This document shows positions 9,595 to 22,000 of a DNA stretch of 61,794 nt, in pieces (positions within the stretch are counted from its first letter, which is position 1; every line of letters starts with the position of its first letter). The position numbers and the translations under genes are program-made. The DNA is from Halothiobacillus sp. 15-55-196 (GTDB lineage: Bacteria > Pseudomonadota > Gammaproteobacteria > Halothiobacillales > Halothiobacillaceae). Below the pieces are notes generated by a model. The model was not told the origin of the DNA and searched no databases. It saw only the letters and a list, made by a program, of their open reading frames with translations. The DNA is taken from positions 1 through 61,794 of the forward strand of contig NCKC01000005.1 in assembly GCA_002282715.1 (NCBI GenBank), in the 5' to 3' direction.

Positions 9595-10065
9595 CTATTC
9601 ACGGTGATAAGGATGTCCATTCAATAACGACCACGCCCGGTAAAGCTGCTCGGCCAGAAGCACACGAACCAAGGGATGCGGCAGGATAAGATCGGACAGG
9701 CGCCAGAGCCGGTCGGCACCTTGGCGAAATTCGTCCGTCATGCCATCGGCACCGCCAACGACCACGGCAACATCACGCCCGGATTGCATCCAGTCGGCCA
9801 TCTGCGCCGAGAGTTGGGCGGTCGTCCAGGACTTGCCGCGTTCATCGCAGATGATTCTCCAGGCGCCCTTGGGTATTTGCGCCTCGATGCGGGCGCATTC
9901 TTCAGATTTCGCGCGCTCGGTTGCCATGGTCTTGCTGCGCGCCACGGCGGGGACTTCGTGCAACTGAACCGGGCAGGCGGGCGGCATCCGTTTCAGGTAT
10001 TCCGCCGTGCCCGCATTGGCCCAGTCGGGCAAACGCGTCCCGACACTGATCAGATGGATTTTCAA
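9595..10065 (-). CDS. rlmH: 23S rRNA (pseudouridine1915-N3)-methyltransferase
   Basis: SPOUT-class methyltransferase that modifies pseudouridine 1915 in helix 69 of 23S rRNA in assembled 70S ribosomes. The length (156 aa) is standard. The SAM-binding trefoil knot is visible in DVAVVVGGADGMTDEF and LSDLILPHPLVRVLLAEQLYRAW, and the C-terminus NGHPYHRE is almost invariant and contributes to catalysis. It follows rsfS by 20 bp, as in most gammaproteobacteria. Confidence 0.97.
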   Translation of the reverse strand: MKIHLISVGTRLPDWANAGTAEYLKRMPPACPVQLHEVPAVARSKTMATERAKSEECARIEAQIPKGAWRIICDERGKSWTTAQLSAQMADWMQSGRDVAVVVGGADGMTDEFRQGADRLWRLSDLILPHPLVRVLLAEQLYRAWSLLNGHPYHRE

Positions 10066-10085
10066 CGGACGGCTTCAGGGCTTGA

Positions 10086-10619
10086 TTACTTGGGCCTGGA
10101 AGAAGCACGAATCTTGTCGATCGCCGTTGCGTAGGCCGCAGGGGCATCGGCCGCTGTTACAGCTTTGTTCGAAGCCTGGCCGGATACCTGGCCAGATGCT
10201 TGGCTGGATTGGGCCGACCAGAGTTTTTCCAGCTGATAGTGGTCACGCGTTTCCGGCAGCATGATGTGTACCAGTACATCGATCGCATCGACGAGTACCC
10301 ATTCGGTATTGGGCACGTCATCGCCTTCCACGCCCATGGGCCGTATGCCGTGCGCCTTGAGTTGCTCGACCACGCTGTTGGCCTGCGACTTGAGGTGCCG
10401 GTCGGAAGTGCCCGACGAAAACACCATGAAGTAGGCAAAATTGCACAGACCCCGCACATCGAGCACGCGGATGTCGATGCCCTTGAGGTCTTCCAGCGCG
10501 GCGACAGCCCAGCCCGCTATGGTTTCGGCCTCCGGGTACCCCTCTGAATTTCGGTCTGTGCTGTTGGTTTGAGTAGAGGCCGGGTCGTTTGCAGCCGGTG
10601 CAGTGTCTTTTTGGGTCAT
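10086..10619 (-). CDS. rsfS: Ribosome silencing factor RsfS
   Basis: Binds ribosomal protein L14 (uL14) and blocks 30S-50S joining when nutrients are scarce. The conserved core runs from about residue 33 to 140 (AVAALEDLKGIDIRVLDVRG, FMVFSSGTSDRHLKS, GDDVPNTEWVLVDAIDVLVHIM, then HYQLEKLW). Compared with the 105-aa E. coli protein there is a polar N-terminal extension of about 30 residues and a Ser/Ala/Gln-rich C-terminal tail of about 40, both probably disordered. Neighbours nadD and rlmH fit the usual cluster. Confidence 0.95.
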   Translation of the reverse strand: MTQKDTAPAANDPASTQTNSTDRNSEGYPEAETIAGWAVAALEDLKGIDIRVLDVRGLCNFAYFMVFSSGTSDRHLKSQANSVVEQLKAHGIRPMGVEGDDVPNTEWVLVDAIDVLVHIMLPETRDHYQLEKLWSAQSSQASGQVSGQASNKAVTAADAPAAYATAIDKIRASSRPK

Positions 10620-10643
10620 GGTTCAGCTTTCTGGTAGAAAAAA

Positions 10644-11330
10644 TTAATGGGTATTCGACCCAGAATCCGGATCAGAATAATAGGCTTGCAGGGGGTTTAG
10701 CAAACAATCCGGCACAAGGTAACGCACCGAGTGCCCGGCATCGAGTGCTGCGCGAATCGCGGTGGCGGAAATATCCAGCCGGGTGATTTCCAGCGCCACA
10801 ATACCACCCGCCCGCTGCCGGGCGAGTTGCTCCGGCCAGAGTCGCCGCTCGGCCAGCAATGCGGCGGCCTCACCGGTAGCCGCAGCACCCGGGCGGCTGG
10901 CGACGGCGATATGCGCCCAATCGAACAGTTCCTGCCAACGGTGCCACTGCAATAGTCCATTGAAGGCATCCATTCCCAGGATCAGCACCAGATGACGCTC
11001 GGGAAATTCGGCTGCAAAGGACTTGAGTGTATCCACGGTATACGAAACACCGGCGCGTTCAAGCTCACGCCCATCGGCGATAAAACCCGGATGATCGGCA
11101 ATGGCCGCCTGAACCAGCGCCAGCCGTTGTTGCGGCCCGAGTGACGGCTGAGGGCGATGCGGCGGCACGGCGGATGGCACAAAATGCACCACAGCCAGAT
11201 TCAACACCTCCCGCACTTCTTCGGCCAGACGCAAATGCCCCAGATGAATCGGATCGAACGTGCCACCCAGAATCCCGAGCAGCGGCGCATTTGCGCGATC
11301 AACCGGGGTATCAGCCACGGATATGACCAT
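10644..11330 (-). CDS. nadD: Nicotinate-nucleotide adenylyltransferase
   Basis: Joins nicotinate mononucleotide and ATP to make deamido-NAD in the NAD synthesis pathway. The nucleotidyltransferase signature [21 protein letters not shown] lies near the N-terminus, and the second ATP-binding motif is [11 protein letters not shown] near the C-terminus, a variant of the usual ISSTxIR. I chose the ATG ending at 11330 (MVISVADTP) because the 20 codons upstream lie inside proA and lack similarity; this still gives a short 20-bp overlap with proA. About 228 aa, close to the usual 210-220. Confidence 0.95.
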   Translation of the reverse strand: MVISVADTPVDRANAPLLGILGGTFDPIHLGHLRLAEEVREVLNLAVVHFVPSAVPPHRPQPSLGPQQRLALVQAAIADHPGFIADGRELERAGVSYTVDTLKSFAAEFPERHLVLILGMDAFNGLLQWHRWQELFDWAHIAVASRPGAAATGEAAALLAERRLWPEQLARQRAGGIVALEITRLDISATAIRAALDAGHSVRYLVPDCLLNPLQAYYSDPDSGSNTH

Positions 11331-12600
11331 CACCCAGCACGATGTATTTCTGCGACGTGAGGCCCAACAGGCCCACCGGCCCACGCGCATGAATCTTGTC
11401 GGTCGAAATGCCGATTTCCGCGCCTAGGCCATACTCGAACCCATCGGCAAAGCGCGTGGAAGCATTCACCATTACCGAAGCCGAGTCCACCTCGCGCAAA
11501 AAGCGGCGGGCGGTCGTGTAGCTTTCCGTCATGATCGAATCGGTGTGATGCGAGCCGTAGGTCTCGATGTGGTCGATGGCCTCATCCAGCGAATCGACCA
11601 CACGCACGGCCAGAACCGGGGCGAGATATTCAGCGTACCAGTCCTCGACTGTAGCCGCGCCGACGGACTCGCCCAGGATTGCCTGTAATATCACTTGCGT
11701 CTTCGGGCATCCGCGCAACTCGACGCCCTTTTCAACGTAATACGGGGCCACCATCGGCAAAAACCGGTCTGCCACCGCCGCATGCACCAGCAAGGTTTCC
11801 ATGGCATTGCACACGCCATAACGATGGGTTTTGGCGTTGACGGCTACCGCCAGCGCTTTATCCAGATCGGCCTGCTCATCCACGAATACATGACACACAC
11901 CGTCGAGATGCTTGATGACCGGCATCCGCGCCTGCTCGGTGACGAGCGCGACCAGACCCTTGCCGCCACGGGGAATCATCACGTCGATGTATTCATGCAT
12001 GCCCAGCAGAATCGACACCGCCGCCCGATCGGTCGTCGGTACGATCTGCACGGCATCTTCCGGCAAATCGCCCGCTTTCAAGCCGCTGCGGATCACATCC
12101 GCCAGTGCCTGATTGGTTGCGGCCACTTCCGAACCGCCGCGCAGAATCGTGGCATTGCCCGACTTGAGGCACAGCGCCGCCGCATCGATGGTCACATTCG
12201 GACGCGATTCGTAAATGATGCCGATGACACCCAACGGCACGCGCATCTGCCCGACCTGAATGCCGGTGGGACGGAACACCATATTGGTGATCTCACCGAC
12301 CGGATCGGGCAGGGCCACAATCTGCCGCACACCTTCGGCCATTTGTGCCACGCCCTTGGATGTCAGGATCAGCCGATCGATCATCGCCGCATCCAGACCA
12401 CGCGCCCGTGCGTTTGCAACGTCCACCGCGTTGGCGGTCAACAACTGCGGTTCGGCCGCGAGCAGCGCATCGGCAATCGCCAAAAGTGCGCGGTTCTTGT
12501 CCGCCGTGGTCACGCCAGCCAGGGCGCGCGAGGCCCGACGGGCCGCCCGGCCCAACTGGGTCATCATCTCGGTCAAATTTTTATCTACATTATTTTGCAT
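11311..12600 (-). CDS. proA: Glutamate-5-semialdehyde dehydrogenase (gamma-glutamyl phosphate reductase)
   Basis: Second enzyme of proline synthesis: NADPH-dependent reduction of gamma-glutamyl phosphate to the semialdehyde. Clear ALDH-fold motifs are visible, including [29 protein letters not shown] split over two motif blocks, the catalytic Cys in [15 protein letters not shown], and [20 protein letters not shown] near the end. Start: ATG ending at 12600 (MQNNVDKN); a GTG at 12612 that overlaps the holA stop is an alternative adding four residues. proA interrupting the holA-nadD pair differs from E. coli, where proA sits with proB. No proB is in this window. Confidence 0.96.
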   Translation of the reverse strand: MQNNVDKNLTEMMTQLGRAARRASRALAGVTTADKNRALLAIADALLAAEPQLLTANAVDVANARARGLDAAMIDRLILTSKGVAQMAEGVRQIVALPDPVGEITNMVFRPTGIQVGQMRVPLGVIGIIYESRPNVTIDAAALCLKSGNATILRGGSEVAATNQALADVIRSGLKAGDLPEDAVQIVPTTDRAAVSILLGMHEYIDVMIPRGGKGLVALVTEQARMPVIKHLDGVCHVFVDEQADLDKALAVAVNAKTHRYGVCNAMETLLVHAAVADRFLPMVAPYYVEKGVELRGCPKTQVILQAILGESVGAATVEDWYAEYLAPVLAVRVVDSLDEAIDHIETYGSHHTDSIMTESYTTARRFLREVDSASVMVNASTRFADGFEYGLGAEIGISTDKIHARGPVGLLGLTSQKYIVLGDGHIRG

Positions 12601-12608
12601 CTGTCCAC

Positions 12609-13619
12609 TCACTCATTTCGGGCGCGGCTGCCACCGCAGGCCGCCAGGGCCACGCGATCAAGCATTTGCCAAGGCTCACCTGCCGCAATCCCCTTGATAG
12701 TCCGGTCAATCTCGGCACAACGCCCCAGCAGCTTGAGCCAGTACGCCGCCGGTGCGCGTCGTGCCGCCCGCGCATATAATGGTCGGCGGCCTTTGGGCAC
12801 CGGCAAACGGTCGATGGCCGCGGGTTCATCCAGTGTAGCCAGTAGGCGCAGTTCCCGACTCAGCACCCACAGAATCAGGATGGCATCGACACCCTCTTCC
12901 CGCAACCGGGCAAGCAGATGTCCCGCACGGGCGCGGTCGCCATCCAACAAAGCATCGCCCAGATCAAACGGGTTGAACCGGGACTGATCGGTAATATTTT
13001 CAAGCAGCGCCTCCGCCGTCAGGGGGTTGGGCAAATTCAGCAAGCTGAACTTGTCGAGCTCCTGTTTGGCGGCGAGCAGGTTGCCCTCAACCCGCTCGGC
13101 AATCAGTTGCGCGGCATCCGGCCGTATCTGCAAACCGAGCTTGGCACCGCGCGACTCGATCCAGCGCGGCAGATCACGCAAACCAATCGGCCAGAACTGG
13201 ATGGTGACGCCCGCCTGACTCAAGGCACTGAACCAGACCGACTTCTGTGCATTCATGTCCAGTTTCGGCAGGCTGATCAACCAGACATCGTCCGTCTCAT
13301 CAGCGTTCGATAATCGGGCAGCCAAGGCTTTGAGCGCTTCACCACCCTCCTTGCCCGGTTTGCCGCCGGGAATGCGCAAATCAACCAGGCGTCGCTCGGC
13401 GAACAGGGACAGATTCGCCCCGACCGATTTGAGACTATTCCAGTCAAAGCGCCCCTCCACCTCGAACCGCAGGCGTTCGGTCACGCCGGCCGTTCGCGCC
13501 TCTCGGGCAATGGATTGACGGGCCTCATCCAGTTGTAACCAGTCGTCGCCCACCAGTACATAAAGGGCGGCCAGTTTTTTGGCCAGCGCCGCATCCAGTT
13601 GTTCCGGACGCAGATTCAC
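12609..13619 (-). CDS. holA: DNA polymerase III subunit delta
   Basis: Clamp-loader subunit that opens the beta sliding clamp. The 336-aa protein has the expected order: [35 protein letters not shown] split over the first 35 residues, [27 protein letters not shown] (the clamp-binding helix region around residues 58-85), and a C-terminal collar domain beginning near [15 protein letters not shown]. It starts with GTG, only 3 bp after lptE ends. The leuS-lptE-holA order is the standard gammaproteobacterial arrangement. Confidence 0.95.
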   Translation of the reverse strand: MNLRPEQLDAALAKKLAALYVLVGDDWLQLDEARQSIAREARTAGVTERLRFEVEGRFDWNSLKSVGANLSLFAERRLVDLRIPGGKPGKEGGEALKALAARLSNADETDDVWLISLPKLDMNAQKSVWFSALSQAGVTIQFWPIGLRDLPRWIESRGAKLGLQIRPDAAQLIAERVEGNLLAAKQELDKFSLLNLPNPLTAEALLENITDQSRFNPFDLGDALLDGDRARAGHLLARLREEGVDAILILWVLSRELRLLATLDEPAAIDRLPVPKGRRPLYARAARRAPAAYWLKLLGRCAEIDRTIKGIAAGEPWQMLDRVALAACGGSRARNE

Positions 13620-13622
13620 GGA

Positions 13623-14186
13623 TCAGTGCGCCGCCGCTGGCGGTTCCATCTTCACGGGCGCACTCAGGCGGTAAAACAACAACCGGGCCAGTGTTCCGGC
13701 CAGTTCCTGACGAATCTGCGCCTCGTTACTGGTGGAAGCAATGACACCCGTCGGGTCGTAATTGTAGTTACGCGCCTGCCCGATCGTCTGCTCAGGGGAA
13801 CGCCGTCCATCAGCCAGTTCGATATGATAGGTAATCCGCTGGTACAGCTCGTACTGCTGGACGTTTGCCTGCGGTGTAACCACGGCGACACGCTGTTCGA
13901 CCTGATTGCTATCGATCACCAGGGTTGCCGATGCCTTGCTCGGGTCGGTCACGAGGGTACTGTGCGTGTTCCGGAACAGACGTTGCAACTGCTGGTACAC
14001 CGGATCGCTGGTACTCATGCCCTGCACATAAACCGATTTGTATACCGGATCGAGGCTCGTCACGCCACGCAGGTGGTAGCCGCAGCCCCCCAGCGCGAGC
14101 GTTGCGAGAACGGCCAGCGCACCAAAAAAAGCGATGGCGCGCGATGGCAGGAAACGGGCTAAAAACGAAGAATTCTGGTTGGTCAC
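13623..14186 (-). CDS. lptE: LPS-assembly lipoprotein LptE
   Basis: Outer-membrane lipoprotein that plugs the LptD barrel and helps deliver lipopolysaccharide to the cell surface. The N-terminal membrane segment ends in a lipobox (ATLALGGCGYHLRG); the Cys would be lipidated, and CGYHLRG is the hallmark of the family. The rest, 187 aa in total, shows the usual alternating helix/strand pattern and a helix near the C-terminus (IRQELAGTLARLLFYRL). GTG start, 3 bp after leuS. LptD is not in the window. Confidence 0.93.
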   Translation of the reverse strand: MTNQNSSFLARFLPSRAIAFFGALAVLATLALGGCGYHLRGVTSLDPVYKSVYVQGMSTSDPVYQQLQRLFRNTHSTLVTDPSKASATLVIDSNQVEQRVAVVTPQANVQQYELYQRITYHIELADGRRSPEQTIGQARNYNYDPTGVIASTSNEAQIRQELAGTLARLLFYRLSAPVKMEPPAAAH

Positions 14187-14189
14187 AGG

Positions 14190-16664
<2,475 letters not shown>

Positions 16665-16797
16665 TTACGATAAAGGGGGGACGATATAAAAGGGCATCAA
16701 GAATACCCGAAAAACCGGACCACTGCCCCAAAAAACCGTGTCCGGGCATATGAACCTCGGTGTATGCTGAGCGCAGATCTTCAGGAGGAATCGCAAC

Positions 16798-17187
16798 ATG
16801 TCTTACGGCGAACAAACCAAAAATACGGCCCACGAAAGCTTGAGCGACCGTTACTACCACTGGCTGGGCACCATCTACGCCCGCCTGCTGGACGATGAAA
16901 GCCGGGCGATCAAACGGCACAGCGATGAAATCATCGACGAATCCCGTGCCGAGTTGGCCGGGCATGAATACCGTCCGGATATCGTGGACACCCTGCGCAT
17001 CGACATCGCCAAAGCACAGACAACCCTGCGTCAGGATCGTGAAGCCTTTGCGAAGGAATGGCAAAAAATCGAGCAAGATCTTGCCAATAAACTGCTGTCT
17101 ATTGCGGACAAGACCGATGCCGAACTCAATGCGATGCGCGAAGAGGCGAACCTGAAGCGTCCCGACACCAAGCATCAGGACAAGTGA
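16798..17187 (+). CDS. Helical protein resembling the N-terminal part of YbeL (DUF1451), zinc ribbon absent
   Basis: A 129-aa soluble, highly charged, almost entirely helical protein that follows a strong ribosome-binding site (AGGAGG, 8 nt upstream). The segment LANKLLSIADKTDAELN resembles the WQELADITDKTQLEW region of E. coli YbeL, and E. coli ybeL lies beside leuS just as this gene does. YbeL proteins end in a four-Cys zinc ribbon; this protein has no cysteine at all and stops where the ribbon would begin. So it is either a shortened relative or an unrelated helical protein in the same place. No function is known. It is divergent from leuS and followed within 11 bp by a lipoprotein gene. 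Confidence 0.6.
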   Translation: MSYGEQTKNTAHESLSDRYYHWLGTIYARLLDDESRAIKRHSDEIIDESRAELAGHEYRPDIVDTLRIDIAKAQTTLRQDREAFAKEWQKIEQDLANKLLSIADKTDAELNAMREEANLKRPDTKHQDK

Positions 17188-17198
17188 GGAGGCTACCC

Positions 17199-17384
17199 GT
17201 GAAGCGTCGTTTCCTCTGGATTTTGCCCGTACTTGTCGCCATTGCGCTTTCGGGTTGTGCATCCACCGCCTGGCGTTCGGGCGGCTCATCTGGCTACATC
17301 AGCGGATTTTCCTCTGACACGTCCCGAGAAGCACCCCGGGTGTACGGCCAGATCAATTCCTCCTACACCCACCGGATCGATTAA
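17199..17384 (+). CDS. Small lipoprotein of unknown function
   Basis: A 61-aa protein with a textbook lipoprotein signal: KRR at the N-terminus, a hydrophobic core (FLWILPVLVAIAL) and lipobox LSGCAS. The mature part is only about 40 residues, Ser/Gly-rich with a few Tyr and Arg. I chose the GTG at 17199 because AGGAGG lies 6 nt upstream; that site overlaps the stop codon of the preceding gene, so the two are translationally linked. With Ala after the lipid-bearing Cys, export to the outer membrane is expected. No family recognised. Confidence 0.8.
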   Translation: MKRRFLWILPVLVAIALSGCASTAWRSGGSSGYISGFSSDTSREAPRVYGQINSSYTHRID

Positions 17385-17400
17385 CTGGATCGACCTTGGC

Positions 17401-17437
17401 AATAAAAAACCCCGCAACCGTCTCCGGCGCGGGGTTT
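17401..17437 (-). terminator. Rho-independent terminator for sodA (possibly bidirectional)
   Basis: Stem AAACCCCGC (17407-17415) pairs with GCGGGGTTT (17429-17437). Read on the minus strand the hairpin is followed by a T-rich run (TTTTTTATT), which fits termination of sodA, whose stop is 23 bp away. On the plus strand the U-run is weaker but it could also stop the lipoprotein transcript. Confidence 0.8.
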
Positions 17438-17459
17438 CAACTTTAGGGCTACGACTGGA

Positions 17460-18068
17460 TTACTTCGCAGCAGCGTACCGATCGGCAACCGCACCCCAGC
17501 TGATGACGTCCCAGATGGCCTTGAGGTAATCCGGACGGCGATTCTGGTAACGCAGGTAGTAAGCATGTTCCCACACATCAATCCCAAGGATGGGCGTGCC
17601 CTTGATCTCGGCGATGTCCATGGTGGGGTTGTCTTGGTTCGGTGTTGAGCAGACGGCGAGCTTGCCCTGTGCGTCCACGATCAGCCAGGCCCAGCCTGAA
17701 CCGAAGCGCGTGGCCCCCGCGGTACTCATCAGATCTTTCAGCGCACTGAACGAGCCGAACGTGGCGTTGATGTCATCGGCGAGTTTTCCAGCTGGCGCAT
17801 CGCCACCGTTCGGAGAAAGAATCGACCAGAACAGCGCATGATTGTAGTGTCCGCCACCGTTGTTGCGCACGGCCGGCGGGAGTTTGGACACATTCGCCAT
17901 GATCTCTTCGATGGATTTGTCATCCCACTCGGTACCGGCAATGGCGTTGTTGCAGTTGGTCACATACGCGCCGTGGTGCTTGGTGTAGTGAATTTCCATG
18001 GTTTGCGCATCGATGGATTTATCGAGCGCGCCGTAGTCGTAACTGAGTTCCGGAAGTTGAAAAGCCAT
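17460..18068 (-). CDS. sodA: Superoxide dismutase, Fe/Mn family, Mn-type residues
   Basis: Converts superoxide to oxygen and peroxide. Ligands are recognisable: His in [13 protein letters not shown], His in [11 protein letters not shown], and Asp and His in [18 protein letters not shown]. Two positions that discriminate metal type favour Mn: GGGH before the second ligand rather than AAQ, and the outer-sphere Gln in STPNQDNP rather than Ala/Gly in that place. The ATG ending at 18068 ([10 protein letters not shown]) follows AGGAG with good spacing; an 18-codon upstream extension lacks similarity. 202 aa, no signal peptide, so cytoplasmic. Metal use in vivo could still be Fe or cambialistic. Confidence 0.94.
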   Translation of the reverse strand: MAFQLPELSYDYGALDKSIDAQTMEIHYTKHHGAYVTNCNNAIAGTEWDDKSIEEIMANVSKLPPAVRNNGGGHYNHALFWSILSPNGGDAPAGKLADDINATFGSFSALKDLMSTAGATRFGSGWAWLIVDAQGKLAVCSTPNQDNPTMDIAEIKGTPILGIDVWEHAYYLRYQNRRPDYLKAIWDVISWGAVADRYAAAK

Positions 18069-18389
18069 ATCGTGCTCCTGTTCTGGGTTGAAAAAATTAG
18101 CAGGTGAAAACTGCCCGAACAAAAAGTCGATGGGCAGACTGGGTTATTCATGCCCTGTTATTTATAACATAGTAGAAGCAGGCTTATTTGCGCCAACCCC
18201 GAGAAATTGACCGAAGGGCACTTCGAAAAACCCAATGTGCTGATCGAATACAGCGTAACACGAAGCTGATGACAGCGGCCCATCGCGTTCACACAGGCGA
18301 ATACAACACAGGCGGCCGACCGTAACAATTTCGAGGCAACATGAAGATACTGCCTGAAGTGAGCAGCCTGGCTATGGCCAAACGCCCCG
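18069..18389. other. 321-bp gap between the zinc peptidase and sodA
   Basis: Holds the sodA leader and a candidate sigma-70 promoter on the minus strand. An 88-codon open frame (18158-18424) crosses it but has no ribosome-binding site and a Cys/Ser-rich, unconvincing product. No RNA gene or repeat recognised. Confidence 0.5.
18169..18196 (-). promoter_or_regulatory. Candidate sigma-70 promoter for sodA
   Basis: Minus-strand TTGGCG (18191-18196) and TACTAT (18169-18174) separated by 16 bp, four matches to each consensus hexamer, about 100 bp upstream of the sodA ATG. No Fur or SoxS site was identified with any confidence. Confidence 0.4.
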
Positions 18390-19079
18390 CTACATCCGCA
18401 ATCCGCGCAACCATTTGACGACATTCAGCACCGAAGACAGCGCCTGGGCCACGTAGGTGAATGCGGCCGCACGCAGAATCTGCCGCGCCGGTTTTCTTTC
18501 GGCCTTACCGAGCCAGCCGCCCTCTTCGAGCATGGGAAGCGCGCGCTTGAAACTGGCATCCAGCTCGATCGGCAGGTTCGATAACTGCGCCATCAGGGGC
18601 ACCGCCATCGTCAACACGCCAACGACCAGCATCACCAAGGCGGGCGCGGGTTGCTTTTCGATCAGCGTCACCGCCGGAATCGCCACCAGAATCCAACCGG
18701 CAACACGTTGTGCCCAGGCGCTGCGTTCGACCATCTCCTGGCGTCGGGCGAATGCCGGATCGCCCTCAGCGTGTTGCAGGGCATGACCGACCTCATGCGC
18801 TGCCACGGTAATCGCCGTGAGCGACCGGCCACTAAAATGCGCGGGCGACAATCGCACGCTCCGGGTATGAGGGTCGTAGTGGTCACCTTCCTTGGTGGCC
18901 TCGACCGTCACGTCACCCAAGCCACGCCGATCCAGCAGGTAACGCGCCAGATCCGCGCCGGAAAAAGGATAGCGGTCGGCCGGTTGGGCGTGGCGTGCCA
19001 TCACCTGGCCCACCCACCAGTTCGGCCACCAGGATAACAGTGCGAGCAGGCCCATCGCGGCCAGTAACAAAATCGACAT
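18390..19079 (-). CDS. YugP-type zinc metallopeptidase, membrane-anchored
   Basis: A 229-aa protein of the 'neutral zinc metallopeptidase / YugP' family. It has an N-terminal membrane segment (about residues 1-22), the zinc site HEVGHALQH at about residues 94-102, and two further hydrophobic segments (WILVAIPAVTLIE and LVMLVVGVLTMAVPL). The core motif YDPHTRSVRLSPAHF before the zinc site is typical. Substrates are unknown for the family. Its ATG overlaps the tamB stop by one base (TGATG), so it is translated as part of the parE-tamA-tamB unit. Confidence 0.85.
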   Translation of the reverse strand: MSILLLAAMGLLALLSWWPNWWVGQVMARHAQPADRYPFSGADLARYLLDRRGLGDVTVEATKEGDHYDPHTRSVRLSPAHFSGRSLTAITVAAHEVGHALQHAEGDPAFARRQEMVERSAWAQRVAGWILVAIPAVTLIEKQPAPALVMLVVGVLTMAVPLMAQLSNLPIELDASFKRALPMLEEGGWLGKAERKPARQILRAAAFTYVAQALSSVLNVVKWLRGLRM

Positions 19080-22000
19080 CAGTGGATCCGGTAGATCAGA
19101 TCACCGCCGGTCGCATCCGGACTCGTGGTGATTTCGATGGAAAACAGATTGCTTAATTTGTATTGCGTGATGATTTCACTCAAGCCATTGACCACACCCA
19201 CCGCGTAACGCACAAAGAGACGGTCACCGATTTTTTTACCCAAGGAAAGCTGCGTATCGCCAAATCCCCCGGAGGTATCCAGACCAACCGAATCAAAGCC
19301 GAATTTCTGGCCGATATCACGCACGATATCGTTGCCCTGCGCCACACCCAGACCGGCGATGGCATTCATCAGCATGGCCCGATCCCCCGATCCCGCATCG
19401 CTCAAGGGCTTGCCAGTCAGCAGTATCGATAACGCATCGGATTCGGGCAACGAGGGCGATGAAAACACGGTGGTTTTGGGTTGATATAACGTCCCCGTGA
19501 TGTTCAAACCGACCGTAGTGTCACCAACCACCCGTTGCGCGGTGGCCGCAATACCCGGATCGCCCAGCGGGCCGACAAACTGTAACCGCCCCTGTTTGAC
19601 GGCCAGATTTTGCCCGTAGGCTTTGTAGGTGCCGTGGATCAGATCAATTTCGCCGAATGCAGCCAAAGGCGCGTTCGGGCGCAAACGCAGATTCAGTGTA
19701 CCGGTAAGATCAGTCGAAAACCCCATGCCCGCGAGCGAAACCGCTTGGCCCAGAATCAGTTTGATATCCGCCGTGACGGGATAAGCCGCAGTGGGAGTGG
19801 GTTTTTTCTCGCCCACAATCACCAAATCACCGGTTGATTTGACCACCGCATCGGGGAGTTTTTCAATACGCGCGGTCACCGTGGGCAGCGTAATTGAACC
19901 GCCGATTCTTGCCCCCGCCTGGCTGGCGTCCAGCGTCAGATCCGGGCTGGCATCAATCAATAAACTCGGCAGACGCAATACCGGCACGTCTTGCCCTTGA
20001 ATCTGCGCCTGCACCTGCCATTGAGGCAGCTTGGCCAAATCGCCCGTGCCCTGGATATTCAGGCGCCCTACCCCCGTTTGCTGCGTGCTTGCTGCGTTAC
20101 TCGTAGGGTTTTGACCGTTCAAACCACCGGAAAAAACAAGTTGTCCGTTGCCGTCGATCTGCGCATTGAGCGTGCCGTGATCGTAAGCCACGCCGGTATC
20201 TGGCAGGGTGAACGCCAGTTGATCGACCACGAGCCGTCCACTGGGTTTGGGTTGATCGAGCGTGCCGGCAACCGCAAGATCGGCGCGCGCCTGTCCTTTG
20301 AGCCCGTCAACTTGCGGCAGGAAGCCTTGCAACGCCGTAACGCTGGGCAATACAGCCTTGAGGTCGAGCGCCAGCGGTTTTGACCCGGTCAGCCCCACGG
20401 TGCCGCCGCCTTTGATATTGAGCAAATCCGGCACATCGGCGCTGAGCACGGCATTGACGACGCCCGATTGAACGCGGGCGGTCAGATCAACGTTCTTGTA
20501 TTGATAGGCTCGATTACCCAGGGTATCGGGCAGGCGAAATTCGCTGTCGGGCAAGCTCAGTTTCAGCGTGCCCTTCGCCTGATCCGCCGTGATCGCCCCA
20601 TCGGCCATCAACCGCACCCGTCCGGGCAAATCGGCGGCAACCGGCAGCCACGGTGTGATCAGTGCCAGAGGCAGATCGGCATCCAGCCGACCCTTGCTAT
20701 TTTCCTGACGCGCCAAGTTCCTGGCCAGGTCAATGCACAGGTGACCGGACTGGTTTTTTGAACCCGTATCCGTGGCAAGACAGGTTTTGCCCAAGGTTTG
20801 TTGTTGCGTGGTCAGCGTCAGATCGGCGGGTTTCTGAAGATGCCAAGCCGGTATCGATGTACCGTGAAACGGCGCGGGCAATACATCCAACTGTTTGATC
20901 TGCCCACCCCAACGTAATGTGGGTGTACGCCCAATTTGAGCCAGCAAGCCGTCGATCGCCAGACGCACCTGCCCCTGCGGGCTCTGTGCACTCAACCTAA
21001 AACGCTGCGCCGCACTGTATCCGGCACCCACGTTGGCGCTTTGCGCATCGAGGAGAAATTGCGGCCATTGGCCTTGCGCATCCAAAGTAAGGTTATTCAA
21101 ACGTACATCAGCGGTTTTTTTGGCATTCTTTTGGGTCAACCGATCGGCACGCAGGGAAAGATCGTACACCGATGTTTGCTGCTGTTTCACATGCCCGTTC
21201 AGGCTCAAATTGGCCAACTGCCATTGCTTGTAAGCCAGATTACGGGCGAGCAAATCGACGGTGGCTTCAGGATGCTGCACGCTGCCCGTCAACCGGGATT
21301 TAAGATCAAGACTGCCGGTTAAATCAGGCAAATTGACGGCGCGCCAGGGAAGATGCGCCAGTTGGGGAATGTTCGCATTTACGGTCAAATCGACAGGTGT
21401 ATTTTGGGTCAAGTCCGCCATCGTCACACGGCCTTTGGCATCAAGGGACGCATCAGCCAGATTGATTTTCGCCTGCTTCAAGTCAAGCCGCTGATCGGCA
21501 TATCTGCCCTGTAACGCCAGTGACAACGGTACCCGAACCGATTTTTGATTCGCCGCAGATGCGGGCACATGCAACACCGTGTTCGGTATGGTCCAGTCGA
21601 AGTTCATCTTGGCATCTCGCAACGGATCGACACCCAATGAACCGTTCAGATTCAGATGCGTGCTGATCGCCCCCTCAGCCGCCACGCCGTTTGGTGCCAA
21701 CACATCGTGCAGGGCCGCTCGATCCAAATCCAGTGAGAGCGCCACGGGTCGTGCGCCGGTCAAACCCAGCTCACCCTTGGCCTTGAGCGCACCGCCTGCA
21801 AGTGTCCCGTGGGTTATATCCAGCGAGATCTGTTGATTCGCCAACGTGCCATCCACGGTCAAACCCTCAAAGGGCAGCCGGGCAATGTGTCCGCCCAATG
21901 CGGTGAGCTTGAACTGCAACTGCGCGGATGGTGATTTTTGGGCCGTATCCTGAGCTGTTTCGTTACCTTGATCACCCGATTGAGCGTACGAGAGCTGGTA

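Noticed and set aside
18158..18424. 88-codon minus-strand frame upstream of sodA
   Set aside because: No ribosome-binding site, odd Cys/Ser-rich composition, and it overlaps the end of the zinc peptidase gene.
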